Source: Cynocephalus volans (taxonomy: Eukaryota > Chordata > Mammalia > Dermoptera > Cynocephalidae). From it: 64,000 nucleotides of DNA. The notes beneath the pieces were generated by a model. The model was not told the origin of the DNA. It was given only the letters and a program-made list of their open reading frames with translations, and ran no database searches. Position 1 is the stretch's first letter; the number at the start of each line of letters is the position of its first letter. Where the stretch lies: contig NC_084468.1 in assembly GCF_027409185.1 (NCBI RefSeq), positions 103,974,001-104,038,000 on the forward strand, written 5' to 3'. The translations under genes and the position numbers were made by a program. This document shows, one piece after another, positions 20,465-31,144 of this stretch.

Positions 20465-23400
20465 AGTCGTGATTATTCTCATTCTCAATATTGAGAACCC
20501 TACCTTCTATAATCCTATATTATCCCCACAACTGTTGTCTAATTTCTCAGATGATTTTCACATCTTTTTTCTTCTCTACTTCCTAGTCACTTTGCCTCCT
20601 TTACTTATTTCCTGTCTTCATGTATTAGCCCTTTTTGAAAAACTAACTCCCTGCTTTCATGCAGATTGTGCTTACAAGGCACTGAAAATCTTCCCCACCA
20701 TGTAAGACTTCCTACAAATCTCATGTCATTGAACCCCCTGAGTAGCAAATAAGCTTCTCTTGCCTCAGCATGAATAGACAGATCCGGAAGTCTACACCCA
20801 TGTGTAAAGTGTGACTTGTCATTTCTATAACTGGGATAATGTCTTCTTGACATAATCTACTGTACAAGCTATGGAACATTTTGCATCTCCTCAGTAAATC
20901 ATACCAATTTCCATCCAAATTTGTCTTGAATATGTTATTTCTAGCTCTGTGTTTAGGTAGCACCTATTGACATGATCTCTAGGCACCTTATTAAAAATAC
21001 AGTGCCAGCATTCTGCCTCTAAGACCAAGAAACCAAAGCACAATGATTTAACTATGAGAAAAATCTCCTTGCTTATGTTACTTATTACAAATCTTTTTTT
21101 TGACAAAATTCTTCTTATAGATTATTTTTCAACGTAGAGTTAGAAAACTCTTAATGGATTTTTGATCACTCGGAGTTCATATGCAATGCTGGGTGTAGAT
21201 AAATCATTTAAGTGAAGGTACTTTATAAACTAAGAATGTCCCATTTTTTCAAAATGACTTCGTAAAACACCCTTCCAATTTCCTATATTTTTCACAGAAA
21301 ATTGGCAAGGGCTCACTGATTATGGGGACTTGAGACCAATAATGAAGCAAGTCTCTGGCAGGCTTATCTATAACACGGAGGTCACTTGAATTCAGGGGAT
21401 GACAAATAGGGCTATGATGTTACTGCTTAAGAATTTTAATCCTTTTTAAAATGAACTGTGAATGACCAACTATGTTAAGATAAAAGACTGGAAATTTGAC
21501 TCTGTTTGGGGGGAGAAACGCTCAAAAAAAAATCTCTGCCATGATGTAAAACGATGTCAAATTTATAAAAAAATAAATTTGCATAATATTCAAGGAATTC
21601 CAGCAATATAAAATCATTTGTAAAATAAGTTTTTAAAGGACGAAATACACACTTGGATATTGAACGTGTGTCTTAAAAACCCTAGCTCCTAGTTTAACAG
21701 TTTATCTGCCGGAATGTTAGAAGAAATACTTAATTTGATGCTTTCTGCTAGATATTTAAATTTTCCTCGCTTTTTATTTAACACAAAATGAGCCTTTGCA
21801 AAACGTTTCATACCATATTATTTTGTGTTGTGGAGAAGGGAAGTCATTCCCTCTGGCTTTGGAAAGAGGAAATCAGTTGAGAATAGTTTTAGAAACAGAT
21901 TCCAAATGCAAACAATCACTTTTTAAATGTTATTATTAAAAGAAGAAATTCCCCAGTGGCTAAGGACAATTAAATCTCTCTGGTCTTGAGAGTGAAGGGA
22001 GAAGTATCTAACACGATTGCCCCTGTAGTCTACTTGGTATTCCAGCCAATTACCCCATGGCCTGTACTACAGATTTGAAGATGTAACAAGCTGCCAGGCT
22101 GCCAATCAGTAGGGTCACTGGCAAATTACAGATTAGGTGTCCGTGGAACACGTGCAGGAAATAGAAATTGGATAGTCCTACCATACTATGTATAGAGACT
22201 GGTATGAACACTCTCGCTACAGCAGTTTTGTCAGTATACTATCGTATAAATCTTCAAAGTTTTGTTTATTTTGTTGCCAATGAGCCAAGAATGTTCGGTG
22301 GAAAATTAAATACTGAGTTTCTGTTTCTCAAAAAAAAGCTAATGATGAAGGTGTCACTTGGAAAAATCTTAAAATTTCCCATCCAACAGTGGGCCATAAT
22401 TGCATACCACGTGAAACCAAAGCATCTACTTCAATAGTTAATGTTATTTTAAGGTTATTGTGCTCAGAGATCATGATTTAACACGTACAGCTGCCAGAAG
22501 TGTATTTACATGTTACTCTATGAACCATGACTTTGGCTCAAATAATTTTACTTCTAAATTTTGCTCATTAAAATAATTCCAAGTTTTCTTATGATCATAC
22601 AAAAAGTGAAGCAATAGTTACCATTTCATCGGCTCCTTTAACAATAACTTCACAGATAGTTTACTGATGAGAATTTTATAGCAGCATATCAAATGCTACA
22701 AACAGAAAATCAGACAATTCAAAAATGGTTCCATGTTTTCCCCCATACAAATCATGAAATCAAAGTAAAACTATTTGAAGTTCATTCTGTCAAGATAAAA
22801 TATCTGATACTATTGCTAAAACCATTATAAATTTAATTTAAAAGTTTAGCATTAAAGTCGAAATTATTTTCTTTATACAGTAATAAAATGAATACAAATT
22901 TTGGTGAGGCACCTTGTCATTGCAAAAACAATTATCCACTAAATTAAGAAACACACAAAGAAGAATTCTGCTTATAACTAATTTTGGTATACACAAAATT
23001 TATAATTACATCCTAAAAGAGCTGTGATAATCCAGCAACTGAAATGGAAGCTATAATCATCAAATTTTATAAATTCTTTCTATATACACACAGAGGAAAT
23101 GAACTATATAATTTTTTTTTACACACTTGGTGTTGAAATAAAAAATTCAGATTCAGCATGGAAGTAGGTCCTTTCTCCTTTTGCTACTCATTATTAATCA
23201 AATTTAGAAATGCTTGAGTACTTAAACAACTTCTTTGTTTATAAAGGAATCTAAGTGACATACAGTAATACAAACTTACTTGTGTGTGTTCAAAATTTCT
23301 TGGAAATATTAAATCCAAAAAAGTCAATGAATAAAGTGCCCAAAACTCCAACTTCTGGTGTATTTAGCAAGTTGCAATTAGTGACAACAATACTTGGAAA

Positions 23401-23489
23401 AGAATGACATCCCAATTTACTTTTACTAAAGCAAATGAAGAAACGAACACATTAAATAAAGCTCAAATGGTACAAGATTTTTTTTGTTT
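20465..23489. other. 3-kb intergenic stretch, largely repeat-free, nothing recognised
   Basis: AT-rich and low in recognisable repeats compared with the rest of the interval. No domain-bearing open frames. The minus-strand frames between 20,605 and 21,106 show no zinc fingers despite lying beside the KRAB exon. Confidence 0.5.
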
Positions 23490-24045
23490 TCCTTTTTTTC
23501 TTTTGTTTTATTGTGGTAATATATATATATAACATAAGGATTACCATTTTGAGCATTTTTAAACATACAATTGCATGGAATTAATTACATTCTCAATGCT
23601 GTGTGACTATCATCTCTACCTATTTCCAAAACTTTTTTGTCGTTTTAAACATAAACTCTTTACCCATTAAACAGTAACTTCTCATTATTCCTTCACCCCA
23701 GTTTTTGGTTACCTGAAATCTGCTTCTGTCTCTAAATTTTTTTTTTCTTCTTTTTTCTTAACTGACCCATGATAATTGTATACATTTATTGAGTACGATG
23801 TGATATTTGGATGCATTTATAGAGTATACAATGATCATATCAGGGTATTTAGCATGTCCATCACCTCAAACATTTGTTACCTGTGTTGAGAACATTCACC
23901 GTCCTCTCGACTTGAAGTTATACAGTAATTTGTTGCTGACTCTAGTCTCCCTATATTGTTACAGAACACTAGATCTTATTCTTCCTTTCTCTCAACAATT
24001 TTGTACCTATTGACCACCCTTTCCTCATCCCTTTGGTGTACAAGA
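23490..24045 (-). mobile_element. L1 3' UTR fragments, reverse orientation
   Basis: ATTGTGGTAATATATATATA, AACATAAGGATTACCATTTT and CTGTGTGACTATCATCTC, followed after a T-rich run by ATTGTATACATTTATTGAGT and CATCACCTCAAACATTTG, match reversed L1M 3' UTR modules. Possibly two copies. Confidence 0.75.
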
Positions 24046-24884
24046 TTTGATTTTGAAATGTGTTAATAGATCTTTGAAATGTCTTGACTTGTAAGAAGAA
24101 TCTTTTGGTAGATCTCCTATTTTTGGTTGGAAAAAATTATTCTCTGTGCTGAAATAGAATGAAATTTAAAAGGATTTCAATTTGGTAAAACATTCAAAAG
24201 AATCAAATAGACAATTAGCTTGATAAATTTTGTCTGATAAAAGCATTTATTGACTAAATTACTTTAAATAGAGGCAAAAAGACAATATCTGTGAAATATT
24301 TGGGCTAAAATATAGTACATTTCAATACAAAGTAATCATAACTGAGAATATTCTCAATTTACCAATTTTTTTTCATCTGAGTAGATATCTCACAATTGTA
24401 GAGAGAGTATTTTTATATTAAAAAAATAAAATGCTGAAAGAGAAGAATTAATTGATGGTCCCAACAATTTCAAATATATTGACAAAAATATTCTGCTTTG
24501 TTTTTTTTTTTGGTTTTTTTTTTTATATCTTTTATTTTTTTTATTTTTTATTTTTATTTTTATTTTTATTTTTTTAATTTTATTTTAAAAATATTCTGCT
24601 TTGAATACTGCACATAATTTTATAGAACACATACAAAATAATAAGACCATAGTAAAAAAAAATATTCTTCAGGAAAATACCAGTGACATGATATTAGAGA
24701 TGTATATGACTAAGAAACTGATTAAAATATGTGAAGATGTAATGAGAATAATTATTCTGTTCCTATAATTTGTGCTGTCTATATTATTGATTTATCTCTT
24801 TAAAGGTATAGCTTACATCAGTAAAGTTCACCAGTCTTAAAGCTTGATGATTTCTTACATATGTATGTATCTGTGTAAGCACCA
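24046..24884. other. AT-rich intergenic sequence with a T-rich low-complexity block
   Basis: A TTTTA/T-rich run lies at about 24,500-24,590. Nothing else is recognised. Confidence 0.5.
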
Positions 24885-25210
24885 CCCAGATCTCTCTCTC
24901 TCTCTCTGTCTTCAAAGTCCAGCTCAAATATAATTTCTTCTTCTCTTGACAGTGTTCCATAAGCAGACCTCACATCACCACTCCCGGAAAAATTCTTTGT
25001 TTCTCTTCTGAGATGCCACAACATAGTGCACCTACCTCTGTTCTAGCACATGTCATAATGTGTATTGTGGTTTGCATTTATATCTGGTCCTACAACTAGC
25101 CAGTGAGTAGTTTGTGCGTAGGGGCCACCTATGCCTTTCTCACCCTTATCCCCAGCACCTAGCACTTTGTGCGAGGCACATAGTAGGTGCTTAACAAATG
25201 TCCGATGAAA
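24885..25210 (+). mobile_element. L2 3'-end remnant
   Basis: GTCCAGCTCAAATATAATTT, ATCCCCAGCACCTAGCACTT and GGCACATAGTAGGTGCTTAA follow the L2 3' end. Confidence 0.75.
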
Positions 25211-25766
25211 GGAATCGTCTCTATAGTTACGGTAACATCTAATAATGTTGAACACTTTGTTGGCTTTCAACAAATATTTTTTGAAGCAAGTAACCAGTAT
25301 CATCTTGTTCTTTGGAGTTAGCACACATCTAGTTCTGAGATGCCTGTAGATTTATTAGGGAGGTTCATAAAACCTACCACAGGATAATCAAGGTCTCCTT
25401 ACTATCACAGCCTTATGTTAAATCACAATTTATACTAGGATGTATAGAAATCACCCCAGATTATTTAGTATTCCAAATACATGTGTTCTTTAAAACTAGT
25501 GTTTCTTCTTATCTGTTAGTGTGAAAAAGAGAATGCACAGAGCCTTCAACTAAATAGAAATAATAGACATCCTCCCTTTATTTTTATTCTATATGATGCT
25601 TTAAGTAAAGAATAGGAATTTACTTTGCTTTTAAAATATATGTTAAAAACTCTTCATTCATACATGTATTCTTTATAAGTATAATCAGAAAATATTGGCT
25701 TCAAAACAATTTATTACTGAATATATAATTGAGCTATTTATATGATTATAGTATATTAAACTAAGG
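25211..25766. other. Intergenic sequence, nothing recognised
   Basis: AT-rich, no supported feature. Confidence 0.5.
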
Positions 25767-25771
25767 GCAAT

Positions 25772-26205
25772 TGTAGTGGATTGAATTATGTCCCCCCAAA
25801 ACTCATTGAAGCTTGGATTGTGCCCCCACATTTTATATATTAGAAACTTAGTCCCCACTGTGACTTTTGAGAGGGTGGGAAATCCTATTACGGTAATTGA
25901 AAGGTGGAGCCTTGAAGAGGTCATCGGATTGTAGGACCATGCAGTAATGAATGGATTAAAAATAGTGGTGAGGGGCATGGTTCTGAGGACTTCAAAAGAA
26001 AAGGAGCATCTATCTTTCTCTTTCTCTGCTCTGCCATTTTCACAATGTGATACTCTGCCTGCAGTCACTGTCACCACCACCAAGACATTCACCGGCTGTG
26101 TTCCCTGGACTTTGGACTTCCTAGCCTCTGAAACTGTAAGCAGTTTCTTTCTAAATTATCCAATTACAGGTATTTCGTTATAAGTAACAGAAACAGACTA
26201 ATACA
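25772..26205 (+). mobile_element. ERVL-MaLR-type solo LTR with 5-bp target duplication
   Basis: Begins TGTAGTGGATTGAATTATG and ends ACAGACTAATACA. It is flanked by GCAAT at 25767-25771 and 26206-26210. Related to the copy at 61408-61799 (both have GGTGGGAAATCCTATTA and CTGCTCTGCCATTTTC). 434 bp, no internal viral region. Chance open frames inside are not genes. Confidence 0.9.
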
Positions 26206-26210
26206 GCAAT

Positions 26211-26614
26211 CTTTATAGAATCTGTCATCCACAAAGACTGTAACCTTTTTTCTGAACATTAAAGGAACAAAATATAGGTAAGCATTTATTCTTTGATTTT
26301 CTGCATTAAAGGCACTGGGTAATTTAACAAAGCAGTGCAAAAGAAACACTAAATGTGGGAAAATTCTTTATTTCAGGGAGTTATTAGTAGTGGTGCATAT
26401 ATAGCCATATAGAGCAACCCAATTCTCCAGGAAACTTCACAAAATGGTAACCATATTAAACTGAAGACAGGAAAAATGGTGATAGCTGTGCATATGGTAT
26501 AATATATAGATAAACAATAACCCCAAAGGCCAGGTAAGATGCTGTAAGTTAATAGTAGATTAGATGGTATTTGTCAGTAGAAATTGTAGATGAAAACATT
26601 TTTGGATTTGCCAT
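26211..26614. other. Intergenic sequence, nothing recognised
   Basis: No supported feature between the LTR and the next SINE. Confidence 0.5.
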
Positions 26615-26630
26615 AAAGAACTACACAGAG

Positions 26631-26776
26631 GGGCCGAGCCCGTGGCGCACTTGGTAGAGTGCTGCGCTGGCAGCGCAGCGACGCTCCCGCTGCGGTTTCG
26701 GATCCTATATAGGACTGACCAGTGTACTCACTGGCTGAGTGCCGGTCACGAAAAAACGACAAAAAAAAAAAAAAAA
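26631..26776 (+). mobile_element. tRNA-derived dimeric SINE (colugo-type, GC-rich variant)
   Basis: Head GGGCCGAGCCCGTGGCGCAC, joint GGATCCTATATAGGAC, second unit CTCACTGGCTGAGTGCC, and an A-tail. Exact 16-bp target duplication AAAGAACTACACAGAG at 26615-26630 and 26777-26792. Young, nearly undecayed. Confidence 0.95.
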
Positions 26777-26792
26777 AAAGAACTACACAGAG

Positions 26793-28165
26793 CATATGGT
26801 TCATTGAAACAGGATACATTTTTTAAAAAATCAAACCTTTTAAGTAATCTGTGAAATTACTAAAATTTTAAATTTCTTCACAGGTCAATGTAACATGAAA
26901 ATTAGTTAAAAGAAAAGCTCTGAAATTTACTGTAAAGTTTAAGCTTATACTTAATTCCCAGTTGAGTAGAATGCTTTCATACTGAGCAGATCATGTAAAT
27001 TTTTCTAGAATAACCATTTATTTAAATAACATTGACCATGACAGCATAACTAAGAAACACTTAGAGTATTTTTATTTACTCTAAGGATAAAAGTAAATGG
27101 CTTTTTAAAGGGGGTTTTTGGCTATCTTTACAAAAAGTAATTTTGGGAGAAATAGCAACACAATAAGATTGCAGGAATCAAAAAGGGTTGGTCCCTTCTT
27201 GTGTAGATTGCATTTCTCTTGCTCTGTTTACACCTTCTACGTCCATGTTATTGAAAACCACAGGGCTTCCTGACTGTTCTCAGGCTCAGTTCTTGATGCT
27301 CGGGTTCATGTTCATGTTCTTCTCTGCTGTACAGGCCTGAGGACTTTAGCCTTCCTCTTGATCCCCCTTAACACTGTTGCCATCTTCTCTAAGGCTTGCT
27401 GGCCTTTTGACATTTCTGGCTATGTGACAGGAAGGATATAGGCTCTCCAGCTCCCCACTTCCTTGCTGCCCTAAAAACAAGCCTATTAGACACTTTCATT
27501 TAAAAGTTCTACTCTTATTTATTGTGAGGTAGAGTCTTGATAAAATAATCAGACTAAGAAAATTACTTCTTTTTTTTTTCGAGAAAGGAAAACTTTATTA
27601 CTTGTAACAAGTAAGGACAACACTGGGGATAGCTCCCAAAAGCAGTGTCTCTCCAGAGAGAAAGTCACATTCCCTTTTATTTAGTACAAACATGAATATG
27701 CAAGGATCTTAGGTCATCACATACAGAGGCAGGATCTTGTTGGTACAGATGCAGTTACTCATCATGCTTGCTCATACATCCCATGTTATTTTGATGACAC
27801 GTAAGCTCCTCCTTGGGCAGAGAATTTAGGATTATGATGAGCAAATTTCACCAAAGTTCAGCTCTCCAGCCTCGAAACTCAGTCTAGTTGCTGCTTCCTG
27901 CAATACACCTTTAGGAGCAGTTGTTGGAACAGTTGCAGCTTAACCATTTTCTTATCCCTCAGTCTGCCTACACTCATACAACGTGACAGGATAGACCTTA
28001 GAAACACATTTGATATGTATTTTTGTAGAAATATCATTTGCCACTGTTAAAATATTGTCATTTGGACTATTGCTATGCAAAAATTACTATTTTAATTTCT
28101 ACATTGAACTTTTTCGTTTTCTTTTTTTGTTGTTATTTCCACTATTTCTCATTCCACGGGTGATT
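26793..28165. other. Intergenic sequence; possible reversed poly(A)-ended element at about 27,570
   Basis: On the minus strand near 27,600-27,571 there is GTAATAAAGTTTTCC followed by an A-run, the layout of a polyadenylated insert or LTR end. I cannot identify the source of the sequence to its right (up to about 28,000). A T-rich tract from about 28,110 leads into the GPR33-like pseudogene. Confidence 0.35.
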
Positions 28166-29215
28166 ATGGATTTGATCAACTCTACTGATTACCTGATCAG
28201 TGTCTCTAGTAAGAAACAGCACTCACCTTCCAACTCCTGTCTCAAAAATGATCATTGCTCTATCTTTGTTTATGTCATTTATAATCAGTACCATCACCAG
28301 TGGCTTATATCTATGGGTGCTAAAATTCAAGATGAAAAAGACTGTCAATAAGCTCTTATTTTTCAACTAATTCTTTCATATTTTATCTCAACATCGATTC
28401 TGCCATTTTTGGCCACCTCTCATCTTCAGGACAACCTCTGGACCTTTGAAACTGTCTTGTGCAAGGTCTTCAATGGCACTTTTTCTCCGGGGATGCTCAA
28501 ATCTGTTTCTCCCTCTCTGCCAACAGTCTTGATCATTATCTTCTCACACTCTTCACCTGGTGTGGTGCCAGCAGCACTAAACCTCACACTGGGCTTCCAG
28601 CGTCATCCTGGGAGTCTGGATCTCTGCCACTGCCCTCAGCATGCCCTATTTGGTTTTCAGGGAGACACATCATGACCATAAATGAAGGGTGACCTGCTGA
28701 AATAACTCTTCTGTGTCTACTAACTGAGACAGCAAAGAGATACAAAAATTAAGGCAATGATTTCATGTAGCCTGTTTCACTGATTGCTTCTTGCTGGGCT
28801 TCCTTCTGCCTTTCTTCATCATCACCTTTTGTTACAAAAGAGTAGCTAGCAAGATGGAAGAGAGGAGCTTATTTTAATCCAGCAAGGCCTTCAAAGTCAT
28901 GATGACTGCCATTAGCTCTTTCTTAGTGTGTTGGATGCCCTACCATGTATACCAGGGGTCACTTCTCACCAAGAACCAGTCACTACTTTCAGAGTTGATT
29001 ATGATACTTACACTGCTAACCACCTCTTTCAATACTGTCTTTGCTCCTTTACCTATTTATTGAAGAGAACTTCAGAAAGGTTTTCAGGAAGTTCGTTCTT
29101 GCTTTGTTTGAGTCAACATTTAGTGAGTATTCTTCTCTTCTGCAGAAAGGACACAAAACCTAGATTCAGGAGCCTACATTTAAATTCTGGTTCCTTAAGC
29201 AGACATGGATTCTGT
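28166..29215 (+). pseudogene. GPR33: GPR33-like chemoattractant receptor pseudogene
   Basis: GPR33 is a rhodopsin-class receptor related to formyl-peptide and chemerin receptors. The copy opens at 28166 with MDLINSTDYLI, which as I recall is the start of GPR33. A first frame change follows before 28248, where TM1 resumes (MIIALSLF..GLYLWVLKFKMKK). Then come the ILSYFISTSILPF and KVFNGTFS segments of TM2-TM3, an altered DRY box (D-H-Y at 28531-28539), TM5 (LPFFIITFCYKRVASKM near 28,800), TM6 (MMTAISSFLVCWMPYHVYQG near 28,900-28,960) and TM7 (LLTTSFNTVFAP near 29,030). The C-tail keeps ALFESTFSE-like residues. At least three frameshifts and several stops make it dead. A pyrimidine-rich stretch before the ATG looks like a splice acceptor tract, and no A-tail was found, so it may be a genomic duplicate rather than a retrocopy. 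GPR33 itself is on human 14q12, not at this locus. Confidence 0.85.
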
Positions 29216-29344
29216 CAATTATACCACTAGAGATAGACCCTCTGCTTTTTTATACTATAGTTCCTAAGTTAGAGAGATATCTAGTTAGATCTATGAATAT
29301 TTAAAGGGCTGCAAGGAAACAATAGGTTATGCTACAAATGTGAT

Positions 29345-30100
29345 TTTTTAAAAAATCTTTTTTCATTGTGGTAAAATATATGTAACATAAACTTTGCCAT
29401 TTTCACCATTGTTAGTGTATATTTCAGTGACATTAATTATATTTACAATGTTGTGCTACCATCATCAGTATCTATTTCCAAAATTTTTCATCATTTCAAA
29501 TAGAAACTCTGTACCCATTAAGTAATAACTCTCCATTCTGTCTCCCGAGTCCCTAGTAATCTCCAATCTACTTTCTGTCTCTATGAAGTTGCCTGTTCTA
29601 CATATTCCATGTAAGTGAAATCATATAATATTTATCCTTTTGTGTCTGACTTATGTCATTTAGCATAATGTTTTCAAGGTTCATCCATGTTGTGACATGG
29701 ATCAGAACTTCTTTGTTCCTTCTTGTGGCTAAATTATATTACATCGTATGTATATACCACATTTAAAGAATCCATGTATCTTTTTATGAACACTTGGATT
29801 GTTTCCACCTTTCGACTATCGTGAATAAAGCTGCTTTGAACATCTGTGTGCAAGTGTCTGTATGAGTCCTTGTTTTCTGTTATTGTAGGTATATTCCTAA
29901 GAGTGGAATTACTGGATTAAATGGTTATTCTATGTTTAACTTTTCGAGGGGCCATCAAACTTTTCAGTTTGCACCATGTTACATTACCACCAGCAACGCC
30001 CAAATGTTTCGGTTTCCTCACATCCTTGCCAACACTTATTTTTCTTTTTTAAAAATTATAGTCATCCTGGTAGGTTGGAGTGATGCACATGTGATTCTTA
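29345..30100 (-). mobile_element. L1M-type 3' end, reverse orientation
   Basis: ATTGTGGTAAAATATATGTA, ACTCTGTACCCATTAAGTAA, TTCATCCATGTTGTGACATG, GTATGTATATACCACATTT and ACTATCGTGAATAAAGCTGC match a reversed L1M 3' end almost in full. Confidence 0.85.
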
Positions 30101-30690
30101 GTGCCAATAGTATTTACGGATTTGAATTTCTATCACAGAATCTTCTGGCAAATAGACATGGGAGTGGAGAGGTAGCCTTAGGAGCGACCAAGGCTGGAAT
30201 ACTGACGTTTAGAGGCAAGCTGAGGTGGCCCCAGGAAGGAAACTTCAGAAGGAGCAACTAGAAGAGAGAAAAGGAAAACTAAGTCTACTGTCAAGAAGGA
30301 TATGTCAGGAGGTAGGGTGTGCAGATTGGTTAAGAAAGGTGATTGAAACATGTCCTTCGAATTTACCCTAGAAAGCCTTTCATAGTGATTAGTGTCAAGA
30401 AGAGAAGCAAAATTGCATTGTGCTGACGAGTGAATGGCAGGTGAGACTCCCAAGGCTCTGAGATACCAACTCGTTTAAATTCAGGGAATTAGGAATAATT
30501 GCCCCCTCCATTTTCCTCCCACAAAATGTAACTCTCATACATTCTACCAATTAAAAATTAATTTGTGTTAAAGGACTGCTATTAAAATGCAAATATACCT
30601 TTTAAGAAGGGTAACTTTCATTCACAAGTTAATGGGAATTACCTTAATCAACTTCACACCCAGCCGAGTGCAGCTAAGCACAGTAATTAG
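30101..30690. other. Intergenic sequence, nothing recognised
   Basis: No supported feature. Open frames at 29,932-30,453 overlap the L1 end and have no domain. Confidence 0.5.
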
Positions 30691-30704
30691 AATATTAGAC
30701 TTTT

Positions 30705-30883
30705 AGGGCCGGCCCATGGCTCACTTGGGAGAGTGTGGTGCTGATAACACCAAGGCCACGGGTTCAGATCCTATATAGGGATGGCCGGTTGGCTCACTGG
30801 CTGAGCGTGGTGCTGACAACACCAAGCTGAGGGTTGTGATTCCCTTACCAGTCATCTTTATTTAAAAAAAAAAACAAAAAACA
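30705..30883 (+). mobile_element. tRNA-Ile-derived dimeric SINE (colugo-type)
   Basis: First unit GGCCGGCCCATGGCTCAC..GGTGCTGATAACACCAAGG, joint CCTATATAGG, second unit GATGGCCGGTTGGCTCAC..GGTGCTGACAACACCAAG, then an A-rich tail. Target duplication AATATTAGACTTTT at 30691-30704 and 30884-30897. Confidence 0.95.
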
Positions 30884-30977
30884 AATATTAGACTTTTGAT
30901 TGTGACCTAGAGGAAGGAAACAACTGGGGTTGGAAGTCCAGCCTGGAGCAAATTTTGGAGGCCCTAAAGGCAGTTTA

Positions 30978-31129
30978 TTTATTTATTTATTTATTTTGTC
31001 GTTTTTTCGTGACCGGCACTCAGCCAGTGAGTGCACTGGTCATTCCTATATAGGATCCGAACCCGCGGCGGGAGTGTCGCCGCGCTCCCAGCAGCGCAGC
31101 ACGCTACCGAGTGCGCCACCGGCTCGGCC
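30978..31129 (-). mobile_element. tRNA-derived dimeric SINE (colugo-type, GC-rich variant)
   Basis: Reversed A-tail with TTTA repeats on the left, GTGACCGGCACTCAGCCAGT, CCTATATAGGATCC and the reversed head GGCTCGGCC. Exact 15-bp target duplication CCTAAAGGCAGTTTA at 30963-30977 and 31130-31144. It sits 94 bp from the preceding SINE, in opposite orientation. Confidence 0.95.
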
Positions 31130-31144
31130 CCTAAAGGCAGTTTA

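Noticed and set aside
20605-21106. Minus-strand frames as upstream exons of the KRAB fragment
   Set aside because: They show no methionine-exon, SCAN or zinc-finger features and no credible splice pairing with 20408.
28010-28675. Two or three separate small open frames read as independent genes
   Set aside because: Together, in shifting frames, they form the GPR33-like pseudogene.
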